From positions 1 through 33,594 of the forward strand of contig QRVH01000026.1 of NCBI GenBank assembly GCA_003458705.1: a DNA stretch of 33,594 bases, given 5' to 3'. Made by a program: the position numbers and the translations under genes. This stretch comes from Eubacterium sp. AF22-9 (GTDB lineage: Bacteria > Bacillota > Clostridia > Lachnospirales > Lachnospiraceae). Positions 8,699 through 17,163 of this stretch are shown here, in pieces (within the stretch, counting starts at the first letter, position 1; the number at the start of each line of letters is the position of its first letter). The notes beneath the pieces were generated by a model. The model saw only the letters and a list, made by a program, of their open reading frames with translations. It had not been told where the DNA came from and did not search any database.

Positions 8699-10618
8699 TC
8701 AGCTCTTTTCTATGTATGCCTGTGGTGCAGATAGTTTACCTCCATCTGTAAAATACTTCGTCCATTGTTCTGACACACCTGTCGTACGTGCTATGTATCC
8801 GTCATATTTTTCCCCTTCTTTTATGTCAGCTTCCTGCTTGTACATATGTACTCCGCCATGTTCTGATATACCATAATTATATGCACGTTCCAACAAAGTA
8901 TGACCAGAAACATCAACATAACAAAAAGAATATGTTTTTTCGTCAGATATCTGCTTTCCATCAACAAGAATATCCAGAAGATGCATATTTCCATCATTAT
9001 CCCTTGATATTTTCATTGTAAATCCGCTTGATGCCGGAAGTGTGTCCCATGATATCGGGTCATCATCCCGTCCGCAGCCTTCCACAAGGCATCGGACAAC
9101 ATTTTTTATCTCAGCACCCGTTGCCTCCTGTTTCGTATAAAATTTCACTCCACCACCCATAATAAGTGCCTGAAGCTGTGCTGCTGTATAATCGCCCTTA
9201 TATATATCACCTGCATTCATGGCAGCAGGCGCAATCAGCATATCCACATTACATATCTTCCGCAACATATTTACTCTTACCGAAAATGCCTCACTTCCTG
9301 TATCTGTGGAACGCCACGCATATTCCCTGTCAAATGTGGTTACAATTTCACCCTTTTCTTTAACATAATTATAATTATCATTAAATATTTTTACCGCCTG
9401 TCTGGCATCAGCCTCACCCACAAGCATTTTCTGTACTGCAGAATAGCTTGCCTTACTCACACTGTCATTTCTTATATAGGTATACATACGGTTGCTCTCA
9501 ATATATGGAACTATATTAGAAAAAATATCCTGAACATCTACATTTACATTCTTGTTATATACAACAAATGACTGTATCCTGTCTGCCATCGCATTCATCA
9601 CATCACTGCTAAAAAGATATCTTACTATATCAAGTGCCAGTTCTTCACGCTTTCCTGCCCCCTTTAGTTTTCCGTTCATGGCTACTGAATATCCTGGTGT
9701 ACTGAAATACCAGTTATCATTTTCTGTCTCCCCAAAATATGGCAGCAACATTAGACTGGTCATTCCTTCAGCCTGATATTCAGCAATATTGGTGCTCTGG
9801 CGTATCATTGCCACCTTGCCTGACACAAAATCTTCAAATGTTACTGAATATCCTCTACTGGCATCTTCTGCCTGCACACCGGTATCTTTAAATACCTGTT
9901 CAAGTCTTGAAAACAACTGCGTTCCCAATTCATCTGGCAGATAATCAACATTTCCTTCTGCAGCATCGTTTCGCCAAATTCTTCCTTTTGAACTCTGCAG
10001 CAATGGTATCGACCATGCCTGAAGCATATATGAATCTGTGTAATCATACTTGTAATCTGTTGCAAATCCCCTTATACCATATTCTCCAAACTTGTTGCAC
10101 GCTTCAACAAATGTTTCATAATTGTAAGGAAGCTGTATTCCATACTCATCAAAAAGTTCAGTATTAGCCAGTATTCCCTCAACACTTGCCGCACCCGGAA
10201 GCCAGTTTACTGAACCATCTTCATTGGTAAACCCATCAAGATATACCTTGTAAAACATATTTGTAATATCTGTCCATGAAAAATCATATAGATATTCTTC
10301 CGGATTAATATCATAGTCATCATCAAGTGTTGAAGTCTGTGTCCATGACGATGCATCTATTATTATATCTGCAAGGTCATCATTTACTGCTGCATCATTA
10401 AGATACTGTGCCCCTCCCCTGCTTATTACAAAATCAAATTCGACATCCGGGAAGTGTTCTTTCAACATTCTTCCTACACTTGCAAGCCAGTAATCCTGGT
10501 CAAGCTGTACAACAATTCTTTGTTTTTCTTCCTTATAGTTCTTTAATGGCATACTACATGACATCAAAAAAGCTCCGCAGAATACTATCATCAGCAAAAC
10601 ACACATTACCCTTTTCAT
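8699..10618 (-). CDS. Solute-binding lipoprotein fused to a 5'-nucleotidase C-terminal-like domain
   Basis: An exported lipoprotein of 639 residues. The signal peptide ends in a lipobox (FLMSC, Cys about 21). Residues 35-430 resemble ABC solute-binding proteins of the sugar/iron group (hydrophobic patches such as YNYETFVEACNKFGEYGIRGF, and VAMIRQST). The last 200 residues do not belong to that family; they look like the 5'-nucleotidase C-terminal domain, with GDYTAAQLQALIMGGG, TGAEIKNVV, SSGFTMKI, ILVDGKQISDEKTYSF. The frame opens at a TTG at 10630, but GGAGG precedes the ATG at 10618. No permease or ATPase is nearby. Together with the hybrid kinase directly downstream, this suggests a signal-sensing receptor and not an uptake protein. 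Confidence 0.8.
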   Translation of the reverse strand: MKRVMCVLLMIVFCGAFLMSCSMPLKNYKEEKQRIVVQLDQDYWLASVGRMLKEHFPDVEFDFVISRGGAQYLNDAAVNDDLADIIIDASSWTQTSTLDDDYDINPEEYLYDFSWTDITNMFYKVYLDGFTNEDGSVNWLPGAASVEGILANTELFDEYGIQLPYNYETFVEACNKFGEYGIRGFATDYKYDYTDSYMLQAWSIPLLQSSKGRIWRNDAAEGNVDYLPDELGTQLFSRLEQVFKDTGVQAEDASRGYSVTFEDFVSGKVAMIRQSTNIAEYQAEGMTSLMLLPYFGETENDNWYFSTPGYSVAMNGKLKGAGKREELALDIVRYLFSSDVMNAMADRIQSFVVYNKNVNVDVQDIFSNIVPYIESNRMYTYIRNDSVSKASYSAVQKMLVGEADARQAVKIFNDNYNYVKEKGEIVTTFDREYAWRSTDTGSEAFSVRVNMLRKICNVDMLIAPAAMNAGDIYKGDYTAAQLQALIMGGGVKFYTKQEATGAEIKNVVRCLVEGCGRDDDPISWDTLPASSGFTMKISRDNDGNMHLLDILVDGKQISDEKTYSFCYVDVSGHTLLERAYNYGISEHGGVHMYKQEADIKEGEKYDGYIARTTGVSEQWTKYFTDGGKLSAPQAYIEKS

Positions 10619-10674
10619 TATATCCTCCAAAATGTTCTAATCCTATGTTGCTTAATAATACTACTCTTTATTTT

Positions 10675-10706
10675 TGTCGAAATATGTCGAATATAGTTAT
10701 AACTAT
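10675..10706. promoter_or_regulatory. Candidate operator between divergent genes: TGTCGAA direct repeats plus palindrome
   Basis: In the 251-base gap between the lipoprotein gene (minus) and the bile salt hydrolase (plus), TGTCGAA occurs twice at 10-base spacing (10675-10681, 10685-10691). It is followed by the perfect palindrome ATAGTTATAACTAT (10693-10706). The 13-base string AAATATGTCGAAT recurs at 20690-20702, in front of the CooC-like gene. The gap is otherwise AT-rich. A protein binding here could control either gene. Confidence 0.35.
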
Positions 10707-10869
10707 TATTACATCCAAACTATTACTTAAAAAAATATATCAACCGCACTTATACACATCAGCTTAAAATAATTTATTTTGTCAGAATTGCCCGCAGAAT
10801 ATAATTGGTGTATTATTTTATAAAAAGATATCAGAATATTATTATAACTTAAAAAATACAGGAGGGCTT

Positions 10870-11865
10870 ATGTGTACAGCAGCTACTTATAAAACTAAAG
10901 ATTTCTATATGGGAAGAACACTGGATTATGAATTTTCTTATGGTGATGAGGTGACTGTAACACCTAGAAATTATCCTATTAATTTCAGATTTATGGGTGT
11001 AAGGAATAACCACTTTGCGATGATTGGAATGGCACATGTGGCTGACGATTATCCTTTATATTATGAAGCATTTAACGAAAAAGGGCTTGGCATGGCCGGT
11101 CTTAACTTTGTTGGCAATGCAGCTTACAGCGAACCGGACCTAAGAGGTTTTAACAGAGAGAGTAATATTGAAAATGTTGCCGTATTCGAATTCATTCCGT
11201 GGATATTATCGCAGTGTGCGACAGTTGATGAAGCTAAAGAAAGACTTCAATTTGTTAATCTTACCAACACTCAGTTTAATGAAATGTTTCCATGTGCTAA
11301 TCTTCACTGGATTATTGCTGACAAGGAAAGCTGCATAACTGTTGAATCCATGTCAGACGGACTTCATATATATGATAACCCTGTTGGCGTGCTTACTAAT
11401 AATCCGCCATTTAACATACAGATGTTTAATCTTAACAATTATATGGGTCTGTCTGCCAGACAGCCTGAATGCAATTTCTCGGACAGGCTTGATTTCAACA
11501 GATACAGCCGTGGTATGGGTGCACTCGGACTTCCTGGGGATCTGTCATCACAGTCAAGATTCGTAAGAGTTGCTTTTACTAAGATGAATTCTGTTTCAGG
11601 CAATGATGAGAAATCAAGCGTAAGCCAGTTCTTTCATATATTAAGCAGCGTAGACCAGCAACGTGGCTGCTGCCAGCTAGACGATGACAAATACGAGATA
11701 ACAATATATACCTGCTGCTGCAATACAACTAAAGGCATATATTATTACACATCATATGACAACCATCAGATATGTGCTGTTGATATGCATAATGAGAACC
11801 TTGATGGTGATAAGCTGGTTCGATATCCTCTTATTACTGAGGGCGAGATAAGGGCTGTTAATTAA
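10870..11865 (+). CDS. bsh: Bile salt hydrolase (choloylglycine hydrolase)
   Basis: A 331-residue enzyme of the choloylglycine hydrolase/penicillin V acylase family (Ntn hydrolases), which splits glycine or taurine from conjugated bile acids. The catalytic Cys2 becomes the N-terminal nucleophile after Met removal (MCTAATY). Matching active-site residues are Arg16 and Asp19 (GRTLDYE), Asn79 (GLNF), Asn177 (GVLTNNPPF) and Arg230 (SRFVRVAF). The spacing fits the Clostridium perfringens hydrolase throughout, including GIYYYTSYDNHQICAVDM. No signal peptide, so it is cytoplasmic. AGGAGGG lies four bases before the ATG. It is one of two genes on the plus strand here and points to life in the gut. 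Penicillin V acylase activity is the alternative, less likely given the close match to bile enzymes. Confidence 0.93.
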   Translation: MCTAATYKTKDFYMGRTLDYEFSYGDEVTVTPRNYPINFRFMGVRNNHFAMIGMAHVADDYPLYYEAFNEKGLGMAGLNFVGNAAYSEPDLRGFNRESNIENVAVFEFIPWILSQCATVDEAKERLQFVNLTNTQFNEMFPCANLHWIIADKESCITVESMSDGLHIYDNPVGVLTNNPPFNIQMFNLNNYMGLSARQPECNFSDRLDFNRYSRGMGALGLPGDLSSQSRFVRVAFTKMNSVSGNDEKSSVSQFFHILSSVDQQRGCCQLDDDKYEITIYTCCCNTTKGIYYYTSYDNHQICAVDMHNENLDGDKLVRYPLITEGEIRAVN

Positions 11866-11917
11866 GTAAACATTTGCAATTAAACATTCAATCCTCTCCT
11901 TGCCAACTTCCCAGAAT

Positions 11918-13450
11918 ATGTTATTATATGATAGATTATTACAAGTGCTTAAAGCACAGAAAGAGGAATATATGTTAGTTTATGACGCTAATGCCAATTC
12001 TGGCAGCAATGCCGGTTTTGAGTGTACCTATACAACTTTTAAATCTGACAATTCTACAGCTTCACCAGAGAACCCAATCCTTGTTCTGGATAATTCTGAG
12101 AAAAAGTGGGATGAGACATCTTATGGTTTATTCACTAACCCTTATAAAAAGACTGCATTTGATTTCCAGATTAACGGTGAATCTTTTACAAGCAATATCT
12201 TAAAGATTGATTCAAGATTTACAAGCCTTATCAAATGGCTTGGTGAGAACAGAGTTAAAGTAAAGCTTACAGGTGCTAACTCATCTGAAGGATATAATGT
12301 ATACAAGATTCAGGAAGTTGCATTTGGCAATGGTAACAAGTTATCCGCTGAAGACGGTTTTCTTCAGTTTATGATTGAAAGATTATTAGAGAGCAGTGCC
12401 GTTGCAGAAGACAATAGTGAAGAGCCTGATGAATCTGCTGATGATATGAAGCTTACAAGCCTTACAAGCATATCAGATTTTCTTAACTGTGCAGGAAGCA
12501 CGCTTCCTGAGAATATCCGTTTATGGGCAAGACGCAATCTTGTTGTTGCCCGTTCAAGCGAGGTAACTCCTGAGGAGAAAAGACATGCACAGAGAGCACT
12601 TTCTATCATGCTTAATATTAAGTGGAAGAGCAATTACTTCGAATCAATTGACCCTGTGGAAGCAAGAAGAATTCTTGACGAAGAGCTTTTTGGTATGGAA
12701 AGTGTTAAACAAAGAATAATTGAGACAGTTATTCAGATTAACAGAACACACACTCTTCCTGCATATGGTATCCTTCTTGTTGGTCCTGCCGGAACAGGTA
12801 AATCACAGATTGCCTACCTTGTTGCCAAGATTCTTAAAATGCCTTGGACAACTCTTGATATGAGTTCAATCAATGACGCAGAACAGCTTACAGGAAGTTC
12901 AAGAATATACTCCAATGCAAAGCCTGGTATTATCATGGAAGCATTCAACATGGCTGGTGAATCTAACCTTGTATTCATTATCAACGAGCTTGATAAGGCA
13001 ACTTCAAGTAATGGTAACGCCAACCCTGCGGATGTACTCCTTACACTCCTTGATAATCTTGGATTCACTGATAATTACATGGAGTGTCTCATCCCAACTT
13101 CAGGCGTATATCCTATCGCCACAGCTAATGATAAGGATAAGATAAGTGCACCGCTTCTTTCAAGATTTGCAGTAATTGATATTCCTGATTACACAAGAGA
13201 AGAGAAAAAGACAATTTTCCTTAAATATTCACTCCCAAAGGTTCTTAAAAGAATCGGACTTCACGAGGATGAGTGCCTGGTGTTTGATGACGGACTTGAC
13301 GCTGTTCTTGATTACTGCAAGGATACTACAGGTATCAGAGACCTTGAACAGGCAGCAGAACATTTAGCAGCACATGCTCTTTATATGATCGAGGTTGAGC
13401 ATGCCACAAGCGTTTCATACACAGCAGACATGGTAAATGAACTCTTTTAA
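11918..13450 (+). CDS. Lon-type AAA+ ATPase without protease domain
   Basis: A 510-residue protein. The N-terminal 230 residues are a domain I do not recognise, with an acidic stretch (about 165-180). The C-terminal half matches the Lon ATPase module: RRILDEELFGMESVKQRI linker helix, Walker A GPAGTGKS (289-296), MSSINDAEQLTGSSR, sensor region ATANDKDKISAPLLSRF and the lid TTGIRDLEQAAEHLA. It stops there, so no Ser-Lys protease domain exists. The Walker B Asp of Lon (LLDEIDK) is Asn here (IINELDK, Asn356). No clear ribosome site precedes the ATG at 11918; the in-frame ATG at 11972 has AGAGGA before it and is an alternative start. It follows the bile salt hydrolase by 52 bases. Likely an unfoldase or remodelling ATPase with unknown client. 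Confidence 0.75.
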   Translation: MLLYDRLLQVLKAQKEEYMLVYDANANSGSNAGFECTYTTFKSDNSTASPENPILVLDNSEKKWDETSYGLFTNPYKKTAFDFQINGESFTSNILKIDSRFTSLIKWLGENRVKVKLTGANSSEGYNVYKIQEVAFGNGNKLSAEDGFLQFMIERLLESSAVAEDNSEEPDESADDMKLTSLTSISDFLNCAGSTLPENIRLWARRNLVVARSSEVTPEEKRHAQRALSIMLNIKWKSNYFESIDPVEARRILDEELFGMESVKQRIIETVIQINRTHTLPAYGILLVGPAGTGKSQIAYLVAKILKMPWTTLDMSSINDAEQLTGSSRIYSNAKPGIIMEAFNMAGESNLVFIINELDKATSSNGNANPADVLLTLLDNLGFTDNYMECLIPTSGVYPIATANDKDKISAPLLSRFAVIDIPDYTREEKKTIFLKYSLPKVLKRIGLHEDECLVFDDGLDAVLDYCKDTTGIRDLEQAAEHLAAHALYMIEVEHATSVSYTADMVNELF

Positions 13451-13490
13451 TTAAATTATTCAAACCCGATAACAAATACATGATATACAA

Positions 13491-13525
13491 TAAGGAGCTG
13501 ATATCACTACGATAACAGCTCCTTA
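13491..13525. terminator. Hairpin between converging genes
   Basis: TAAGGAGCTG (13491-13500) pairs with CAGCTCCTTA (13516-13525), continued by TATC/GATA inside. It lies between the ATPase gene on plus and the chemoreceptor gene on minus, and probably ends both. The T-run is poor on both sides. Confidence 0.7.
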
Positions 13526-13554
13526 AATAATCTTTACATATGTAATTGTAATTA

Positions 13555-15264
13555 TCAGTCATTTCTTAACTTAAACTGTGCAACCATCTCACTAAGAGTT
13601 GTAGCCTGTGCTGTAAGCTCTTCACTTGTAGCTGATGTCTCCTGTGATGTTGCTGAATTAGCCTGTACAACTTCTGCAATTCTTGCAATTGCAACATCCG
13701 CCTGCTCCATACCTGCAGCCTGACTTGTAGATACATCTCTCATCTTCTTGGCACTCTCTGCGATAGACTGAACACCATCAACAACTTCCTTAAGTGAATC
13801 AGATGCCTTAGTAGCAATCTTATTCCCCTCTCCAACCTCGTAGATAGAAGCTTCTATAAGATTTCTTGAATCTACCGCTGACTTAGCACTCTGCTCTGCA
13901 AGTGTACGAATCTGGTCAGCAACTACTGCAAATCCTCTGCCTGCATCACCTGCTCTTGCAGCCTCAATGGAAGCATTAAGTGAAAGAAGGTTAGTCTGGC
14001 TTGCAATACTTTCAATCTCTGAAATGATATTGCCAATCTTCTCAGAAGCCTCACTGATACGAGCCATTGCCCCCATAAGAGCTTCCATGCTTTCTCTGCT
14101 GTTTTCTGCTGTATCAGCATATCTCTCTGCTTCTTTATATGAATTTTCCAGCTGTTCTGCTGTCTTCTGTATACCTTCATTAAGATCATTAATGGTTGCC
14201 TGCATCTCTTCGACTGTTGCAGCCTGATCTGTTGCACCTTCTGCAAGCGACTGTGCAGCATCTGAAAGATTAGCAGAACCTTCTGCCACCTGTTTAGAAG
14301 CATCTTCAACACCCTTTAATGTTGAATTCATCTGACGGTTCATGTTACGAATTCCAAGTAACAATGCATTGAATGCACCTGTATACTGATCTTCATGTTC
14401 GGTTGCGATAGCGAAATTACCATCTGCCATCTCTCCCATAAGTTTTCCGGCATCACTGATAATATTATGTAATCTTTCTGCCATAGCATGTGCACTATCT
14501 ATGAGATCGGATATCTCATCTTTAGTCTCAACTTCAGGGAATGGTGAATCCAGATCTCCCTGTGCAAATGTCTCGAATCTGGCCATCATTCCATCTAACG
14601 GCTCTTCTATACTCTTTGCAATCGCATGTGCTGCTTTAGAAGCAACAACAACTACCGCAGCTATAATTCCAATTGCAGCAACAATCGCTATTATAAGAAA
14701 TATTTCAAGCTTTAATTTTTCTGCATCACCTTTAGCAACATTAGTGTCCATAAGTTCATTAAGTGCATTATCAAGTGCCTCATACTTAGGTGCCGTCTCA
14801 TTCAGCATCATCGACTGAGCCTTCAGTGACTGATTAGAATCTGTCGTAGCTCCCAGCTTTATAACTTTCTCATCAATTTCCTTATATTCAGCCCACGCCT
14901 TATCAATCTTATCCATACATTCCTTGCCAGCCTTACTAGACATTATAGGTCTTATCTGTTCAAGCTTGGCTTCAAATGCTTCGACATGCTCATCATGCTG
15001 CTTTTTCATTGAGCTGATAAGGCTTACTGAATCATATCCTACAACTCCCCTTGAAGCTCCTCTTATCTCTGCTGCCTCAGACATAGCTGTAGCAATATCT
15101 CCCTGAGGGAATGCGTAACGCTTCAGCACCCTGCGGTAATCCATAGACATATAAATCATCATTGCACTTATAACAACTGCAACTACGGAGAACGCTATGA
15201 TTATCAGTCTAAATACATAATTCAAACGCCCCTTTATATTCATATTATTCATTTTCTTTAACAT
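13555..15264 (-). CDS. Methyl-accepting chemotaxis protein
   Basis: A 569-residue chemoreceptor. Membrane segments at about 17-38 and 187-210 enclose a helical sensor of the 4HB_MCP type. HAMP follows (about 212-265), then the signalling domain with the conserved hairpin tip: [31 protein letters not shown]. Glu/Gln- and Ala-rich heptads around it are likely methylation sites. The receptor would signal to CheA/CheW, which are not encoded here, so it acts with machinery elsewhere in the genome. The ligand cannot be told from sequence. It is a single gene behind a 110-base gap that follows the ACS-like operon. An AGG-containing leader precedes the ATG. It ends at the shared hairpin with the ATPase gene. 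Confidence 0.92.
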   Translation of the reverse strand: MLKKMNNMNIKGRLNYVFRLIIIAFSVVAVVISAMMIYMSMDYRRVLKRYAFPQGDIATAMSEAAEIRGASRGVVGYDSVSLISSMKKQHDEHVEAFEAKLEQIRPIMSSKAGKECMDKIDKAWAEYKEIDEKVIKLGATTDSNQSLKAQSMMLNETAPKYEALDNALNELMDTNVAKGDAEKLKLEIFLIIAIVAAIGIIAAVVVVASKAAHAIAKSIEEPLDGMMARFETFAQGDLDSPFPEVETKDEISDLIDSAHAMAERLHNIISDAGKLMGEMADGNFAIATEHEDQYTGAFNALLLGIRNMNRQMNSTLKGVEDASKQVAEGSANLSDAAQSLAEGATDQAATVEEMQATINDLNEGIQKTAEQLENSYKEAERYADTAENSRESMEALMGAMARISEASEKIGNIISEIESIASQTNLLSLNASIEAARAGDAGRGFAVVADQIRTLAEQSAKSAVDSRNLIEASIYEVGEGNKIATKASDSLKEVVDGVQSIAESAKKMRDVSTSQAAGMEQADVAIARIAEVVQANSATSQETSATSEELTAQATTLSEMVAQFKLRND

Positions 15265-15374
15265 CTTATAACTACCTGCCTTTCCATATGCATCATTTGT
15301 ACAATGTATTTAATTGTTCCCTATTTCATTCAATTAACATATTATTCCTAATTTTAATTTTTTTCAAGGTATTT

Positions 15375-16088
15375 TCACAAAATACTCATATGTAATTGTC
15401 TGAGTCCGTCTATTTCATCACACAATTCCCTGCTTGAGCAAGTTGAACAATCCATTGTAAGACCGTTAAATATGTTGTTTAAGGAGTCAGTTATCTGTTC
15501 ACATCTGTGTGCTTCACTTTTTAAAAATATGTAATCAATATCCTGCTCCGTGACAAAATATATGCTTACAGCCTCAACCTCAGGACGCTTCCTGTAGGCA
15601 TTGATAAGCCCCTGTCCTACCGCTGCAAAATTAATCCCATGCGAAACTGCTTCCTTACTCACTCTCACAGGTTCTCTTTCCCTGACTGCTGATATTCTCA
15701 TCATATATCCTTTAGGAAATGCATGGTATCTTACATAATCAGTTGCCCTCATTGAAGCATACAGTGCATTATCATCATGATTCTTAATATATTCACCATC
15801 CAGCCTGATTACAGTAATTCTTGCATATGAAATATCATTCTTAATATCACACAGGTCATCACCCACAAGATACACAGCATCTTCCGGCACAAGTTCCTCA
15901 TCCTGTGTAAATGCAATGGCACTTACCGCTGCATTGCTCCCACCGCCAAGCTCATAAACCATCTCACTTTTAAGGATAAGATTCTCTTTATCAGTCATCT
16001 CCCACACTCTCTGTAATGGAAGTCTCTTTGCTCCATGATTTTCAAGCATTGATGTCAGCTTCTTTATCTCACCATCATATAAATCCAT
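15375..16088 (-). CDS. Small acetyl-CoA-synthase-like (CdhC-related) protein with CxxC-x5-C cluster motif
   Basis: A 237-residue cytoplasmic protein. Its C-terminal half resembles the central part of acetyl-CoA synthase/CdhC just before the A-cluster. VRVSKEAVSHGINFAAVGQG parallels the ACS string VRISKEAFAKG...LGQLL, EVEAVSIYFVTEQ parallels the ACS VQVTIYTDEQ strand, and MDCSTCSSRELC stands where ACS has its cysteine ligands (CxxC, then further Cys). Real ACS is over 700 residues and has wider Cys spacing with a fourth ligand, so this is a miniature relative at best. It is the last gene of the CooC/dehydratase-family operon, 48 bases after the small membrane protein. Likely a metal-cluster protein that works with that reductase. 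The homology is my reading of the sequence and is unconfirmed. Confidence 0.5.
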   Translation of the reverse strand: MDLYDGEIKKLTSMLENHGAKRLPLQRVWEMTDKENLILKSEMVYELGGGSNAAVSAIAFTQDEELVPEDAVYLVGDDLCDIKNDISYARITVIRLDGEYIKNHDDNALYASMRATDYVRYHAFPKGYMMRISAVREREPVRVSKEAVSHGINFAAVGQGLINAYRKRPEVEAVSIYFVTEQDIDYIFLKSEAHRCEQITDSLNNIFNGLTMDCSTCSSRELCDEIDGLRQLHMSIL

Positions 16089-16136
16089 CGGCTGTTTCTG
16101 CCCTTCCTGTCATTCTTTCTGATACTGCCTCTGTTG

Positions 16137-16331
16137 TCACTCTTTCTGCTCTTCCTGCTTATGCTTCTTCGCCTCGCGCCTGTTCTTTGACCAGTTATAA
16201 TATGCTGTAAGCGGCTTGATTAAAGATGCCGCAAACTTCATATCAAGATTAAAGAAATATATAACAAGAGTGAGAAAAAAAAGCACAACAAGCACGATTG
16301 CTATAATTGCCAGCACTTTTAATACTATCAT
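16137..16331 (-). CDS. Small one-helix membrane protein, function unknown
   Basis: A 64-residue protein with one long hydrophobic helix (residues 3-27) at the N-terminus and a strongly charged Lys/Arg/Glu tail in the cytoplasm. It overlaps the activator gene by four bases (ATGA), a sign of translational coupling, so it is a real member of the operon. I do not recognise the family. It could tether the soluble reductase components to the membrane. Confidence 0.6.
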   Translation of the reverse strand: MIVLKVLAIIAIVLVVLFFLTLVIYFFNLDMKFAASLIKPLTAYYNWSKNRREAKKHKQEEQKE

Positions 16332-17122
16332 ACATTACTTCCCTTCTGTCTTGCATATTCTGCAGCACCTAATGCTCCCATAAGCTGTGGGTCTGTCGGC
16401 AGATCCACTACATTTATCTTAAGAACCTTCTCTATTGCTTTCTTCAAGCCTTCATTCTTGGCACATCCACCTGTAAGTGTAACGCTGTCAGCCGCACCTG
16501 CTTTCTTAGCCATGACAAAGCATCTCTTAGCAACCGATAACTGTATTCCTGCCGCTATCTCCTCCATAGGCTTACCCTCACCTACTAACGAGATAACCTC
16601 ACTCTCTGCAAATACCGCGCACTGTGCTGTTATTGGAATCACGTTCTTCGCCGTAAGTGACAGATTAGAAAATTCATCTAAAGACATCTCAAATGCTCTT
16701 GCCATAGATTCAAAAAATCTTCCCGTTCCTGCTGCACATTTGTCATTCATCGCAAAATTAAGCACAGTTCCATCAGTGTCAATCGCAATTCCCTTAACAT
16801 CCTGACCGCCGATATCAATAATCGCCTTAACCGATGGGGCAGTCACATGAACTCCCATAGCATGACAGCTTATCTCTGATATATTCTCATCTGCAAACGG
16901 TACTTTGTTTCTTCCGTAACCCGTACCAATCAGATATGTAAGCTCCTCTGCGCTGTTTAAACCGTCAACCTGGCTTACAGCCTCGTCAAGTGCATCCTTC
17001 GCACTAAGCACAGGATTAATCCTGCTTCTCTTAGTAACCGCAGCTGCGATTTTTCCATTCTCATCTATAATTACGCATTTGGTATATGTACTTCCTGCGT
17101 CACAACCACCGAAATATTTCAT
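16328..17122 (-). CDS. 2-hydroxyacyl-CoA dehydratase activator-type ATPase (HgdC/BadF family)
   Basis: A 264-residue ATPase of the ASKHA fold that passes single low-potential electrons to its partner reductase at the cost of ATP. The start MKYFGGCDAGSTYTK carries the phosphate-binding loop. The two Cys that hold the [4Fe-4S] cluster between subunits of the homodimer are present in NDKCAAGTGRF and TAQCAVFAESEV. The second phosphate motif IDIGGQD and the adenosine motif TGGCAKNEG are also there. The open frame extends to an ATG at 17158, but AAAGGAT precedes the ATG at 17122, which matches the family start. It lies 41 bases after the large reductase subunit. A flavodoxin or ferredoxin from elsewhere would reduce it. 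Confidence 0.88.
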   Translation of the reverse strand: MKYFGGCDAGSTYTKCVIIDENGKIAAAVTKRSRINPVLSAKDALDEAVSQVDGLNSAEELTYLIGTGYGRNKVPFADENISEISCHAMGVHVTAPSVKAIIDIGGQDVKGIAIDTDGTVLNFAMNDKCAAGTGRFFESMARAFEMSLDEFSNLSLTAKNVIPITAQCAVFAESEVISLVGEGKPMEEIAAGIQLSVAKRCFVMAKKAGAADSVTLTGGCAKNEGLKKAIEKVLKINVVDLPTDPQLMGALGAAEYARQKGSNV

Positions 17123-17163
17123 TCTGCTATCCTTTCCTGCCACGTATGCAGCATCCACACTTC

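Noticed and set aside
10800..10850. A -35/-10 promoter for the bile salt hydrolase (TTGGTG near 10805 with TATCAG near 10829)
   Set aside because: The -10 match and spacing are weak, and the AT-rich sequence offers several equally poor choices.
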